Assembly (NCBI RefSeq): GCF_018476525.1
Contig: NZ_JAHCST010000020.1
Span: 1 to 64,000 of the forward strand
Origin: Acrocarpospora catenulata
GTDB taxonomy: Bacteria > Actinomycetota > Actinomycetes > Streptosporangiales > Streptosporangiaceae
Length of the DNA: 64,000 bases
Direction: 5' to 3'
Below the pieces are notes generated by a model. It saw only the letters and a list, made by a program, of their open reading frames with translations. It was not told the origin of the DNA and made no database searches. Within the stretch, counting starts at the first letter, position 1. Every line of letters starts with the position of its first letter. The position numbers were made by a program, and so were the translations under genes. Shown piece after piece: positions 37,891-45,685 of this stretch.

Positions 37891-38643
37891 TCACGCGTCC
37901 CCCTCATCCGGTACGGCGGTCGCGGTGGCCGTCATGTCAGCGCCCGGGAACCCGATGACCGAGAGAAAGAATGCGTCCCAGTGCACGCTCACCCCCACGG
38001 TCACCTCGGTCTGACCACCACCAACCGTGCATTCCGTCAGCTGCACCCCGGCAGCGTCATGGGCGTCGACGATTTCCTGGGCCCGCCCACACACCTCGGC
38101 GTCCCCACGCAACCGCACCTGCCCGTTCCCCCGAAGCGTCTCCTCATCGATCTCGTCGGCGGCCCCCCGAGCCCCCTGCTCGGCGATATCCGCCGCCTTC
38201 AACCGTGAATTGATCGCAGCCCCACCGTCCACGAGCAACCCGGCCAGCAGGAACACCGCCACCGAAAAGATCACCACAAACACCGACATGGACCCGCGCT
38301 CCCCACGCCGAGCCGCCTCATACCGAGCCGCCCCACGCCGAGCCGCGTCCCTAGCCGTCCCATGCCGAGCGGCCCCACGCCAAGCTGCGTCCCTAGCCGT
38401 CCCATGCCGAGCGGCCCCACGCCAAGCTGCGTCCCTAGCCGTCCCATGCCGAGCGGCCCCACGCCGAGCCGCCTCATGCCGAGCCGCCTCATGCCGAGCC
38501 GCCTCATGCCGAGCCGCGTCCCGAGCCAGGTCCCGAGCCAGGTCCCGAGCCAGGTCCCGAGCCGCCTCACGCCGGATATTCGCACGCCTGCCGCCGAGAA
38601 CCGTTCCGGCGATTTCACGAAAAGCCCTATGGCGAAGGTTCAT
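37891..38643 (-). CDS. TadG/TadE-like pseudopilin with Arg-rich repeat leader
   Basis: A 250-aa protein. The C-terminal part is a standard Tad minor component: ERGSMSVFVVIFSVAVFLLA transmembrane helix, then VDGGAAINSRLKAADIAEQGARGAADEID and an extracellular domain with two cysteines. In front lies an unusual ~115-residue Arg/Ala-rich stretch built from DNA tandem repeats. The residue five after the GS junction is Phe, not the Glu required for prepilin-peptidase processing, so it is probably TadG-like and uncleaved. ATG 38643 overlaps the upstream TadE stop (ATGA). It lies 99 nt before the LysM-BTAD gene. The leader may be an expansion rather than a conserved part. Confidence 0.83.
   Translation of the reverse strand: MNLRHRAFREIAGTVLGGRRANIRREAARDLARDLARDLARDAARHEAARHEAARHEAARRGAARHGTARDAAWRGAARHGTARDAAWRGAARHGTARDAARRGAARYEAARRGERGSMSVFVVIFSVAVFLLAGLLVDGGAAINSRLKAADIAEQGARGAADEIDEETLRGNGQVRLRGDAEVCGRAQEIVDAHDAAGVQLTECTVGGGQTEVTVGVSVHWDAFFLSVIGFPGADMTATATAVPDEGDA
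38345..38558 (-). repeat. Three consecutive in-frame tandem repeats (42, 15 and 12 bp)
   Basis: Three copies of a 42-bp unit (38345-38386, 38387-38428, 38429-38470; 14 codons, GAARHGTARDAAWR) merge into three or four copies of a 15-bp unit (38463-38522; RHEAA) and three perfect copies of a 12-bp unit (38523-38558; ARDL). All lengths are multiples of three. The first two 42-bp copies are identical. Confidence 0.97.
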
Positions 38644-39404
38644 TCGACCCTCCGGAACTGCTCCAGCGGTACGACCGAATTTCCGGTCATCTGCTTCGTC
38701 GCCCCGAAGCCCAGGAAGTCCAGGTCGAGTTCGCAGGTGACGGTCACCACGACCACGCCGCCCTCGACCCATTCGGTCCCCGTCATGCTCACCTGAGGCG
38801 GGCACTCCGCCCCGAGCACCGACTGCGCCGTCTGATCGGCGGCGGTCCGGGCGGCGTCCTCACTCCGCTGTACCGAAGCCGCCCGAGCCGCGTCCCGAGC
38901 CGCCCCGTTCACCTCTCCCTGCGCCTCGACAACCCGTCCTGCTCCCACCAGGAACATCAGGAACAGCAACAGCACCGGCGCCAACATGACCGCCTCGGCA
39001 GTCATCGACCCCCGCTCCGACCCCCAACGCCGCCCTCGGCCAAGTCTCCTGACCCCATCCCTGACACCGACCCGAACGTCACCCCGGCCAACGGCACCAG
39101 GGGCAGCGGTGATACCACGGATTCCGATACCGCCAAACGCGCGGACCAGAATTTCAGACGCATTCCCGATCGCAATCAAAGGAAAAGTCCGTATTGAGCC
39201 CGAACAACGCCTCAATAGCGCCTGAATCGAGCCCCCAATAAAGGCACGCACAAAAATGGGAGTCGCAGGCTCTCTCAGCACGCGCCGAAATACCGACCGA
39301 CCATCGCCAACGGCGAACTGAATGCCGCCATCGCTGCCAGCACGGCGAGTAATGCGCCCCGGCGGCTCCGGGCGGGAGGTGAGGGTTTCGTGTTCGGGGA
39401 TCAT
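38640..39404 (-). CDS. TadE-like pseudopilin with long N-terminal extension
   Basis: A 254-aa protein. From residue ~131 it is a TadE domain: ERG|SMTAEAVMLAPVLLLFLMF fits prepilin-peptidase cleavage with Glu at +5, then GRVVEAQGEVNGAARDAARAA and an extracellular domain with two cysteines. The first ~130 residues have no family resemblance and come from DNA visibly less GC-rich than the surroundings (about 39130-39300). ATG 39404 overlaps the stop of the preceding gene (ATGA), which argues that the extension is translated. A downstream GTG near the basic RRLGRGRRW stretch would give a normal-sized protein. Confidence 0.78.
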   Translation of the reverse strand: MIPEHETLTSRPEPPGRITRRAGSDGGIQFAVGDGRSVFRRVLREPATPIFVRAFIGGSIQALLRRCSGSIRTFPLIAIGNASEILVRAFGGIGIRGITAAPGAVGRGDVRVGVRDGVRRLGRGRRWGSERGSMTAEAVMLAPVLLLFLMFLVGAGRVVEAQGEVNGAARDAARAASVQRSEDAARTAADQTAQSVLGAECPPQVSMTGTEWVEGGVVVVTVTCELDLDFLGFGATKQMTGNSVVPLEQFRRVE

Positions 39405-40186
39405 TCACAATCCTCGCTTCCGTCGTCGGGGCGGAAACACTCGATGGGGCCGACGGAGCGAGCCGTGATGGTGAAGGTCAGTTCCGGAAGCAGGGGCACC
39501 ACCTGGACCGCGGTGCCGGTGACCTCGACGCCTCGCTGGTCACCTTCTTCGAAAGCGGTGGCTGTGGCGGACTGGAGAAGCTGGGGACCCACGGCTTGGA
39601 TGATCTGTTGAGCCTTGGCCTCGGCTTCCTGTTGCCAGGTCTCAGAAACGCCGGCGGCCCGCGCCAGACGAGCCCCCTCCCGAGCAGCGGCATCGGCCAC
39701 CTGCCGCCCGTGGAACCACAGCGCCATCTGCACCACCAGCAGGACGACAGCCAGGACCACGGGCATCAGAATGGCCAGCTCAATCACCGCCGCCCCCCGT
39801 TCCCCCTTCGGCACCGGCGGTCTCCGCCCCTCACCTCCCGGCACGGCCGACCCCGCCCCCTCGCTCGTGGGCGCGACTGGCCACTGCCCCTCGCCCTTCG
39901 GCGCGGCTGGCCCCTGCCCCTCGCCCTTAGGCGCGGCAGGCCACTGCCGCTCATCCCTCGGCGCGGCTGGCCCCTGCCCTCTCGCTGCCCCGGTTCCACG
40001 ACCAAGGCGGACCTGCTCACGCCCGGAAAGCGCCACGGCACACGGCCGAACCCGCGCCGACCGTTCATCGGACGGGGTAGCAGAAGACGCCGGGCGTGGC
40101 GGCGCGGAGTCCGCCGGGCGCGGCGGGGCGGAGCCCGCCGGGGTGGGTGGTGGGCTCGTGGTTCGGGGGGCAGGGGGTGGGGTCAT
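39401..40186 (-). CDS. TadE-like pseudopilin with Pro/Gly-rich leader
   Basis: A 261-aa protein. The TadE part begins at GERG|AAVIELAILMPVVLAVVL, with Glu at +5 after a prepilin-type junction, then FHGRQVADAAAREGARLARAAG and a beta-rich extracellular domain ending with two cysteines. The ~135-residue N-terminus is disordered, rich in Pro, Ala and Gly, with repeats of the type APKGEGQ. ATG 40186 overlaps the flp stop (ATGA), so the leader is very probably translated. This is the first of three consecutive TadE/TadG genes. Confidence 0.82.
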   Translation of the reverse strand: MTPPPAPRTTSPPPTPAGSAPPRPADSAPPRPASSATPSDERSARVRPCAVALSGREQVRLGRGTGAARGQGPAAPRDERQWPAAPKGEGQGPAAPKGEGQWPVAPTSEGAGSAVPGGEGRRPPVPKGERGAAVIELAILMPVVLAVVLLVVQMALWFHGRQVADAAAREGARLARAAGVSETWQQEAEAKAQQIIQAVGPQLLQSATATAFEEGDQRGVEVTGTAVQVVPLLPELTFTITARSVGPIECFRPDDGSEDCE

Positions 40187-40410
40187 TGGCCGATGCCGCC
40201 GCCGTTGCTGCCGCCTCCGCCGCCGAAGGTGCTGCCGATTTCGGCGGATTTGCCTTCGACGAGGCCTTTGATGAGGGTGGCCAGGCCGAGGGCGACACCG
40301 GCGATGATCGCGGTGATGATGACCCACTCGACCGCGGACGCCCCCCGGGTGGGGGCCGTGCGGGCTTGGTGGATGCGGACCTGGAGCAGGGCGATCAGGT
40401 AGGTGAACAT
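40183..40410 (-). CDS. flp: Flp-family major pilin precursor
   Basis: A 75-aa prepilin. An N-terminal leader ends TRG, and the mature protein begins ASAVEWVIITAIIAGVALGL with the invariant Glu at +5, followed by ATLIKGLVEGKSAEIGSTF and a Gly-rich tail. The cleavage and hydrophobic helix match Flp/Fap class IVb pilins that polymerise into the pilus. The start directly abuts the tadC stop (TAG-ATG) and the stop overlaps the next gene. The prepilin peptidase must be encoded outside the window. Confidence 0.93.
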   Translation of the reverse strand: MFTYLIALLQVRIHQARTAPTRGASAVEWVIITAIIAGVALGLATLIKGLVEGKSAEIGSTFGGGGGSNGGGIGQ

Positions 40411-41364
40411 CTAGGATCCCAACATCTTCATGGCTGCCGGATAACTGAGAAAGATCACGAAGCCGGCGCAGAGCAGCAGCTGGGCGACGAGCATGGACTG
40501 CGAACGTTCGCCCGCCTTGCCCTCGATCTCGGCCAGCTCGCGACGGCGGAGAGTCGCCGACCGCGCGGTCAGCGAGGAGCGCACCTTGGCGCCGTCGTCG
40601 GCGACCAGGCCGAGCGCGGCGGACAGGTCACGCAGTTCGTCCACGTTGATCTCGTCCCCGAGCTGGCCAAGCGCCTGCCATGGGGTGATGCCGACGATCC
40701 GGGCGTTGGCCAGCGCCTCCCTGATGCGTTCCATCGCCCAGTTGGACCCGGCCGAGTCGGCGGCGGAACCGTTCGGCGAGGCCGGACTGCCCACGGACAC
40801 CGCCATCAGCAGGGACTCGGGAACGCCCCGGCCCCCGGCCAGGTTCATGGCCACCAGATCCAGGAAGGCCCCGACCGCGTGCCGGAAGTCCCGGCGCCGC
40901 ACGGCGGCGTCCCGCCGGATCTGGGCGTCGGGCAGCAGGAAGAACACGACCGAGACCAGCAGCGCCGACCAGAACGGCACGTGCAGCGAGACACCCCAGC
41001 CCATCAGCGCCAGCCAGCCGACCAGGAACGGGAACGCCAGCAGCCCGGACACGCCAAGCAGCACCTTGGTGGCCAGGAACCCTTCGAAGGACTTGCCGAG
41101 CAGCGTGAGGTCGGCCCGGATCGACCGGACCTCCCAGCCCCGGGCCGCGTAGAAGCGCGCCAACCGCACCCCCAGGGCCTGCCGGAACTGGCTGACCTCC
41201 TCGTCCACCGCCACCAGCGGCGCCCGGACCGCCTCTTCCCCGGCCCGCGCCCGTTCCAGCGCCGCCAGCTGCTTCACCAGCCCCGGCCGGGGCGGGAACA
41301 AGGCCCGGATCAGCAGGAACAGCCCGAGCCCGAGCACTCCGCCCGCGAACACCGTCGCGTTCAC
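40411..41364 (-). CDS. tadC: Tad pilus inner-membrane platform protein TadC
   Basis: A 317-aa type II secretion F-family protein. An N-terminal helix is followed by paired helices around ~95-150 and a cytoplasmic helical domain (AVGAFLDLVAMNLAGGRGVPESL and DLSAALGLVADDGAKVRSSL), with a final C-terminal membrane helix. It partners TadB to form the platform driven by TadA. GTG 41364 starts it 46 nt after tadB. Confidence 0.93.
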   Translation of the reverse strand: MNATVFAGGVLGLGLFLLIRALFPPRPGLVKQLAALERARAGEEAVRAPLVAVDEEVSQFRQALGVRLARFYAARGWEVRSIRADLTLLGKSFEGFLATKVLLGVSGLLAFPFLVGWLALMGWGVSLHVPFWSALLVSVVFFLLPDAQIRRDAAVRRRDFRHAVGAFLDLVAMNLAGGRGVPESLLMAVSVGSPASPNGSAADSAGSNWAMERIREALANARIVGITPWQALGQLGDEINVDELRDLSAALGLVADDGAKVRSSLTARSATLRRRELAEIEGKAGERSQSMLVAQLLLCAGFVIFLSYPAAMKMLGS

Positions 41365-41410
41365 GCCGCCACCCCCAAGTCCCTGACAGACAGCGACAGA
41401 TCGATCGTGA

Positions 41411-42313
41411 TCATGAGGCCACCCCTGCTTCCTCCGGACGAGGGGACGGCTCGGGGCGGTGGTAGGGGGCCAGGATCCGGGCCGGTTTGTCGAACCTGGC
41501 CAGGCGCCGCATCCAGGCGAAACCCGCGCCGAACAGTCCCGCCACCACGACCAGCACGGCCTGGCCGAGGAGCGTGTTGTACTCCGCCACGTACGAGCGG
41601 TTGAAGATGACCAGGAAGGCCGCGAAGGCCAGGGCGGTGCCGACGACGATCTGCACGCTGCGGCGGGTGGCGCGGCGTTCCGCCTCGACGCGGCGGCGCA
41701 TGTCGAGTTCCTCGCGGGCCGAGAGGGCGAGCGCGGAGAGCACGTCGCGCAGGCCGGGCCCGCGCAGTTTGGAGTTGAGCACCAGGGCGGCCACCACCAG
41801 GTCGGCGGACGGGTCGTCGAGTTCGTCGGCGAACATGCGGAGCGCGTCGCCGAGCGCCATCCGGGTGTGCATGCGGTCCACCAGCGCGCGCAGGTGCGGC
41901 CGGAGGGAGGGCGCGGCGGCCCGGATCGACACCGGGATGGCCTGCTCCAGTCCGGCCGCCCCGGCGATGGTGTCGCGCAGGGACTCGGTCCAGGCGGCCA
42001 GCCCTTCCAACCGCCGCATCGAGGCCCGCTCCTCGGCCGCGCCTCCGGTCAGCCCCCGCCAGGCGATCACCAGCAGCACCGACCCGGCCGCGACCACCGG
42101 CCACCCGGTCAGCACCAGCACCACCACCCCGGTGATCACCGCTACCGCCGTCCGGGTGGACAGGGTGCGCACCAGTTCCTTTCGCCGCGCCTTCCCGTCC
42201 GGCCCGGCAGGCCGGGGCCGGAGGCCGTAGATCGACAGGAAGAGCAGGTAGAGGCCGCCGCCGATGGCGGCGCCCGCGAACAGCACCAGCGGATCGAACA
42301 GACCGGCGGGCAT
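41411..42313 (-). CDS. tadB: Tad pilus inner-membrane platform protein TadB
   Basis: A type II secretion F-family protein of 300 aa with an N-terminal membrane helix, two helices at ~45-80, the cytoplasmic F domain (LRDTIAGAAGLEQAIPVS, DDPSADLVVAALVLNSKL, LREVL-like GLRDVLSALALSAREEL) and two C-terminal helices. ATG 42313 shares its A with the tadA TGA (TGATG). A GTG three codons earlier is also possible but sits only 2 nt from the GAGGGAG ribosome site. Confidence 0.93.
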   Translation of the reverse strand: MPAGLFDPLVLFAGAAIGGGLYLLFLSIYGLRPRPAGPDGKARRKELVRTLSTRTAVAVITGVVVLVLTGWPVVAAGSVLLVIAWRGLTGGAAEERASMRRLEGLAAWTESLRDTIAGAAGLEQAIPVSIRAAAPSLRPHLRALVDRMHTRMALGDALRMFADELDDPSADLVVAALVLNSKLRGPGLRDVLSALALSAREELDMRRRVEAERRATRRSVQIVVGTALAFAAFLVIFNRSYVAEYNTLLGQAVLVVVAGLFGAGFAWMRRLARFDKPARILAPYHRPEPSPRPEEAGVAS

Positions 42314-43611
42314 CAGGACCACGCTCCCTCGTAGCCGTGCGCGGCCAGGTCGTCGATGCAGGCGATGGGGGCGAGCGGGACGGCGACGCCGTTGCCGTTG
42401 TTGGTGAAGATCTCCGAGGAGAGCACCCGGCCGTCGCAGCCGGCCACCTCGCGGACGGAGGAGACGAAGCGCCGCAGGGTGCCGCCGCGGTGGTAGTCGT
42501 TGCGTTTCTCGATGAAGACGACGAAGTCGATGGCGCCGGCGATGAGCATGTGGGTGGCCTCGATGGGCAGCCGTTCCTCGGCCTGCAGGGCGTAGGTGGC
42601 GATGCGGTTGAAGACCTCCATCGAGGAGTTGGCGTGGATGGTGGAGAGCGAGCCGTCGTTGCCCTGGGTCATCGCGTTGAGCATGGTGACGATCTCGTCG
42701 CCGAGGACCTCGCCGACGATGACCCGGGACGGGTTCATCCGGAGGGAGCGGCGGACCAGCTCGGCCATCGAGATCTCGCCCTGGCCCTCGGAGTTGGGCA
42801 GGCGCTGCTCGAAGGCGACCACGTTGGGGTGGAGCTCGGGGAACTGGTCCAGGCCGAGTTCCAGCGCCCGCTCCACCGTGATCAGCCGCTCGACCGGGGG
42901 GATCTCGTTGGCGATGGCGCGGAGCAGGGTGGTCTTCCCGGCGTTGGTGGAACCCGCGATCATGATGTTCTTCCTGGCCGCCACCGCCGCCGACAGGAAC
43001 CGGGCCACGTCGGGGGTGAGCGTGTTGTTGCCCACCAGGTCGCTGAGGAAGACCTTGCCCAGGCGGGCACGCCGGATGGAGATGGCGGGGCGCACCGTCA
43101 CGTCCATCACCGCCGAGAGCCGGGAGCCGTCCGGAAGGCGCAGGTCCAGCTGGGGGTTGGCGGTGTCGAACGGCCGGGAGGAGAGGCCGGAGTAGGCGGC
43201 CAGGATCTGGATGAGCTCGATCAGCTCCTCGTCGGATTCGGCCACCGGCTCGTGGGTGAGCTCCTGGCCGTCCGCGTAACCGACGAAGACCCTGTCACAG
43301 CCGTTGATGTCGATGTTCTCGACCTCGGGGTCGTCCAGCAGCGGCTGGAGCCGCCCGACGCCGAAGAGCGCGGCGTGGATGCCGGCGGCGAGCCCCTCCT
43401 CTTCCTCCACGCTGGGCGGGGTGCGGCCGACGCCGATCTCGCCGCGGGCGAATTCCTCCAGCACCTGGGCGATCAGCGCCCGGGCGAACTGCCGCTCGTC
43501 CTCCCCGCTCATCGGCCGCAGGCCGCTGGCCTGGTCCAGCCGCCGCTGCCGGGCCAGCCGGTCCCCGACCTCCTGCCGGAAACGTTTCACCAGGGCGTGG
43601 TCGACGGTCAC
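42313..43611 (-). CDS. tadA: Tad pilus assembly ATPase TadA/CpaF
   Basis: A 432-aa secretion ATPase. The N-terminal domain (~1-120) leads to the arginine-containing region RPAISIRRAR, Walker A GSTNAGKTTLL near residue 218, Asp box, Walker B SRVIVGEVLGDE and the His box STIHANS. It powers pilin extraction and assembly. The GTG start overlaps the stop of the TadZ-like gene (GTGA), and the gene is coupled to tadB. Confidence 0.96.
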   Translation of the reverse strand: MTVDHALVKRFRQEVGDRLARQRRLDQASGLRPMSGEDERQFARALIAQVLEEFARGEIGVGRTPPSVEEEEGLAAGIHAALFGVGRLQPLLDDPEVENIDINGCDRVFVGYADGQELTHEPVAESDEELIELIQILAAYSGLSSRPFDTANPQLDLRLPDGSRLSAVMDVTVRPAISIRRARLGKVFLSDLVGNNTLTPDVARFLSAAVAARKNIMIAGSTNAGKTTLLRAIANEIPPVERLITVERALELGLDQFPELHPNVVAFEQRLPNSEGQGEISMAELVRRSLRMNPSRVIVGEVLGDEIVTMLNAMTQGNDGSLSTIHANSSMEVFNRIATYALQAEERLPIEATHMLIAGAIDFVVFIEKRNDYHRGGTLRRFVSSVREVAGCDGRVLSSEIFTNNGNGVAVPLAPIACIDDLAAHGYEGAWS

Positions 43612-44516
43612 GGCGTCTCCTCACGCTGCCCGGGGACGATGGGCGTGCCGGGACGGGGATAGCCGTCGGGCGGGTAGCCGTTGACCGGGTACCCGTTGGC
43701 GGAGTAGCCGGGGGGATACCCGTTGGCCGAGCGGTGGCGGGCCGAGCGGGACCCGGGAACCGGACCTTGATCTGGGCCGGGCTCGGGCTCGGGGGCGACT
43801 CGGCCGGCCAGCCGGTTGGCCAGTTCGCGGGCGGTCCGGATGAGCAGGCTGCGGTCCAGCCGCCCGCCCCACTGCCCGCGCAGCAGCTCGGCCCCCTTCG
43901 GGTCGTACGCCAGCCCGCCGACGAAGGACACCTCCCAGCCGGAGACGATCCGGCGCACCTCGTCCAGCGAGGCCCGGTACGACCGGGGGTCGGCGATCAC
44001 CACCACGCCCACCGGCCGCTTCAGCAGCGCCAGACGTTCCCGCAGGTGGGCGACGTGATCCAGGCTGGGCCTGGTGAACAGCACGACCTGGTCGGCCGCC
44101 GCGAGCAGCTCGTTGACCTCCGGATGGGCGCCCAGCCGCCCGCAGTCCGCCAGCACGTCGGTGTGCGGCAGCGCGGCCAGCGAGCGCCCGAGCGGCCCCC
44201 AGAGCCAGGTCAGCCCGGCCGCCTGCTCCCCGTTGGCCAGCCCGGCCAGCACGTCGAGACCGCCGACCAGCTTCTGGGTGTGCTCCAGGATCTGTTCGGC
44301 GTGCAGCCCTCGCCGGGCCACCGCGCCCAGGCTGAGCAGGCCGCGCGCGGGGTTGAGCACGCCGCCGTCGGCGCCGGGGAGCCGGTAGGCCAGGTCGCCG
44401 CCGGCCGGGTCGCACTCGGCGAGCAGCACCGGCCGGGGCCAGACGGCGCCGAGCGCCGTCGCGGCCGTGGTCACTCCCGGCGCCCCCTTGTCGGCGGCCA
44501 GGACGATCAGCGCCAC
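43608..44516 (-). CDS. TadZ/CpaE-like ParA-type ATPase
   Basis: A 302-aa protein of the SIMIBI/ParA class. The P-loop is degenerate (AADKGAPGVTTAATAL), followed by VLLAECDPAGGDLAYRLPG, DVLADCGRLG and VLFTRPSLDH. A Pro/Gly/Tyr-rich tail repeats NGYP. In Tad systems such proteins localise the pilus machine at a pole. The GTG start overlaps the cpaB stop by one base (TAGTG). Confidence 0.85.
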   Translation of the reverse strand: MALIVLAADKGAPGVTTAATALGAVWPRPVLLAECDPAGGDLAYRLPGADGGVLNPARGLLSLGAVARRGLHAEQILEHTQKLVGGLDVLAGLANGEQAAGLTWLWGPLGRSLAALPHTDVLADCGRLGAHPEVNELLAAADQVVLFTRPSLDHVAHLRERLALLKRPVGVVVIADPRSYRASLDEVRRIVSGWEVSFVGGLAYDPKGAELLRGQWGGRLDRSLLIRTARELANRLAGRVAPEPEPGPDQGPVPGSRSARHRSANGYPPGYSANGYPVNGYPPDGYPRPGTPIVPGQREETP

Positions 44517-45211
44517 TAGCGTGCCCCCGGCAGGACGGCCAGCGCGATCTCTCCACTGGAGGCGTACTGCGCGATGGTGGGCGAGGCGGCCGCGTCGACG
44601 ATCACGGTGACCAGGCCGGTGGCGGTGCGGCCGGGGGCGCCGACGCTGTGCACCAGGGCGTTGGCGGCCAGGACGCGCTGCGGGCTGGCGTTGGCGCTGC
44701 CCCGGCCGACGCTGGGCACGTAGATCACCTGTACGACGTCTCCCGCGGTCAGGCCCACCGGATACTGCCCCGACTTGAGGGCCAGCCCGACCTGGGCCTT
44801 GCCGGGGCCGAGCTGCTCGCTCTCGGTGGTGACCATCCGCTCGGTGAGCAGCGTGCCGGGCAGCAGGGTGACCGCCGCGTAGGTCTTCAGCACCCGGTCG
44901 CGGAACTGCCAGGCCACGTAGTCGATGCCGGTCTCGGCGATCTGCACCTCCTGCATGGCCGAGGCCGGGATCTGCTGCCCGGCCCCCACCTGCTGGACGA
45001 TCCGGACCGCGGACACCCGGTCGCCGCTCCGCATCACCAGCAGGGTGGTGGCCAGCGCCCCACCCACGATGAGGAGCACGGCCAGGGCGGCCAGGGCCGG
45101 TTTGCGCTCGCGGGGCGGCACAGGCAGTTTCCGGGACGCCGGACCTGACAAACCAGGCCGTTCCGCCGGGCCCGTACGGCTGTCGCGGGCCGGGTTCTCG
45201 GTGATCCTCAT
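44516..45211 (-). CDS. cpaB: CpaB/RcpC-like SAF-domain pilus protein
   Basis: A 231-aa protein with a basic N-terminus, a single transmembrane helix (ALAALAVLLIVGGALATTLL, ~39-60) and an extracytoplasmic SAF domain (VRIVQQVGAGQQIPASAMQE..., LLPGTLLTERMV). A C-terminal beta domain follows (VGLTAGDVVQVIYVPSVG). It is the first gene of the Tad operon, transcribed away from the long intergenic region. In Gram-negative systems the counterpart works with the secretin; in this presumably monoderm bacterium it may anchor the pilus in the wall. Confidence 0.85.
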   Translation of the reverse strand: MRITENPARDSRTGPAERPGLSGPASRKLPVPPRERKPALAALAVLLIVGGALATTLLVMRSGDRVSAVRIVQQVGAGQQIPASAMQEVQIAETGIDYVAWQFRDRVLKTYAAVTLLPGTLLTERMVTTESEQLGPGKAQVGLALKSGQYPVGLTAGDVVQVIYVPSVGRGSANASPQRVLAANALVHSVGAPGRTATGLVTVIVDAAASPTIAQYASSGEIALAVLPGAR

Positions 45212-45496
45212 GGGCGGGGGGCTCCCAGAATCCAGTCAACGCGCATGCGGCCGAGGCCACATGACGAGGAACGGGGTTGATCAAAGCATTTCGGATTCGC
45301 GCGAAATATCACGCCATTATGGACATCCCTGACGGGCCGGACCCCGGAAAACGAGGACCCATGCTTATCGGTTATAGCTCGGCCCGTCAACGAAAAAGGT
45401 ATTTCCGCAGCTAAGACGCAAGATCGTTCACACGGGTAACACAGGTAACATGACTCACAGAGCTTCCTGGGATACTGCCTTAACACGATATAACAA

Positions 45497-45563
45497 CAAC
45501 AAGTCAAGAGACCGGAAATGTCAACGGAAATCCCCCTTACAGAGGAGTTGACAAGACTTGTTG
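45497..45563. repeat. Nested inverted repeats
   Basis: An outer pair, CAACAAGTC (45497-45505) with GACTTGTTG (45555-45563), encloses an inner pair, TGTCAAC (45519-45525) with GTTGACA (45547-45553). The arms are perfect; the left gap is 13 nt and the right gap 1 nt, so a folded structure would have an asymmetric bulge. The inner right arm overlaps a TTGACA hexamer (45548-45553) with no matching -10. Confidence 0.7.
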
Positions 45564-45685
45564 GGCACCCCGAACGGCACACAATGGAGCGATAGCCCAT
45601 ATCAACCCAAAGCGCGCGGAACCCTACTCTCCGTGTCGCGCCAGGCCTACCCAAGGTACCCCACCCACCCCCCGCTCGAAGGAAG

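Noticed and set aside
38345-38558. CRISPR array
   Set aside because: The repeats are contiguous, without spacers, multiples of three, and in frame within a pilus gene; no cas genes are present.
45548-45576. Sigma-70-type promoter using TTGACA at 45548
   Set aside because: No -10-like hexamer at 16-19 nt spacing; the TTGACA is part of an inverted-repeat arm.
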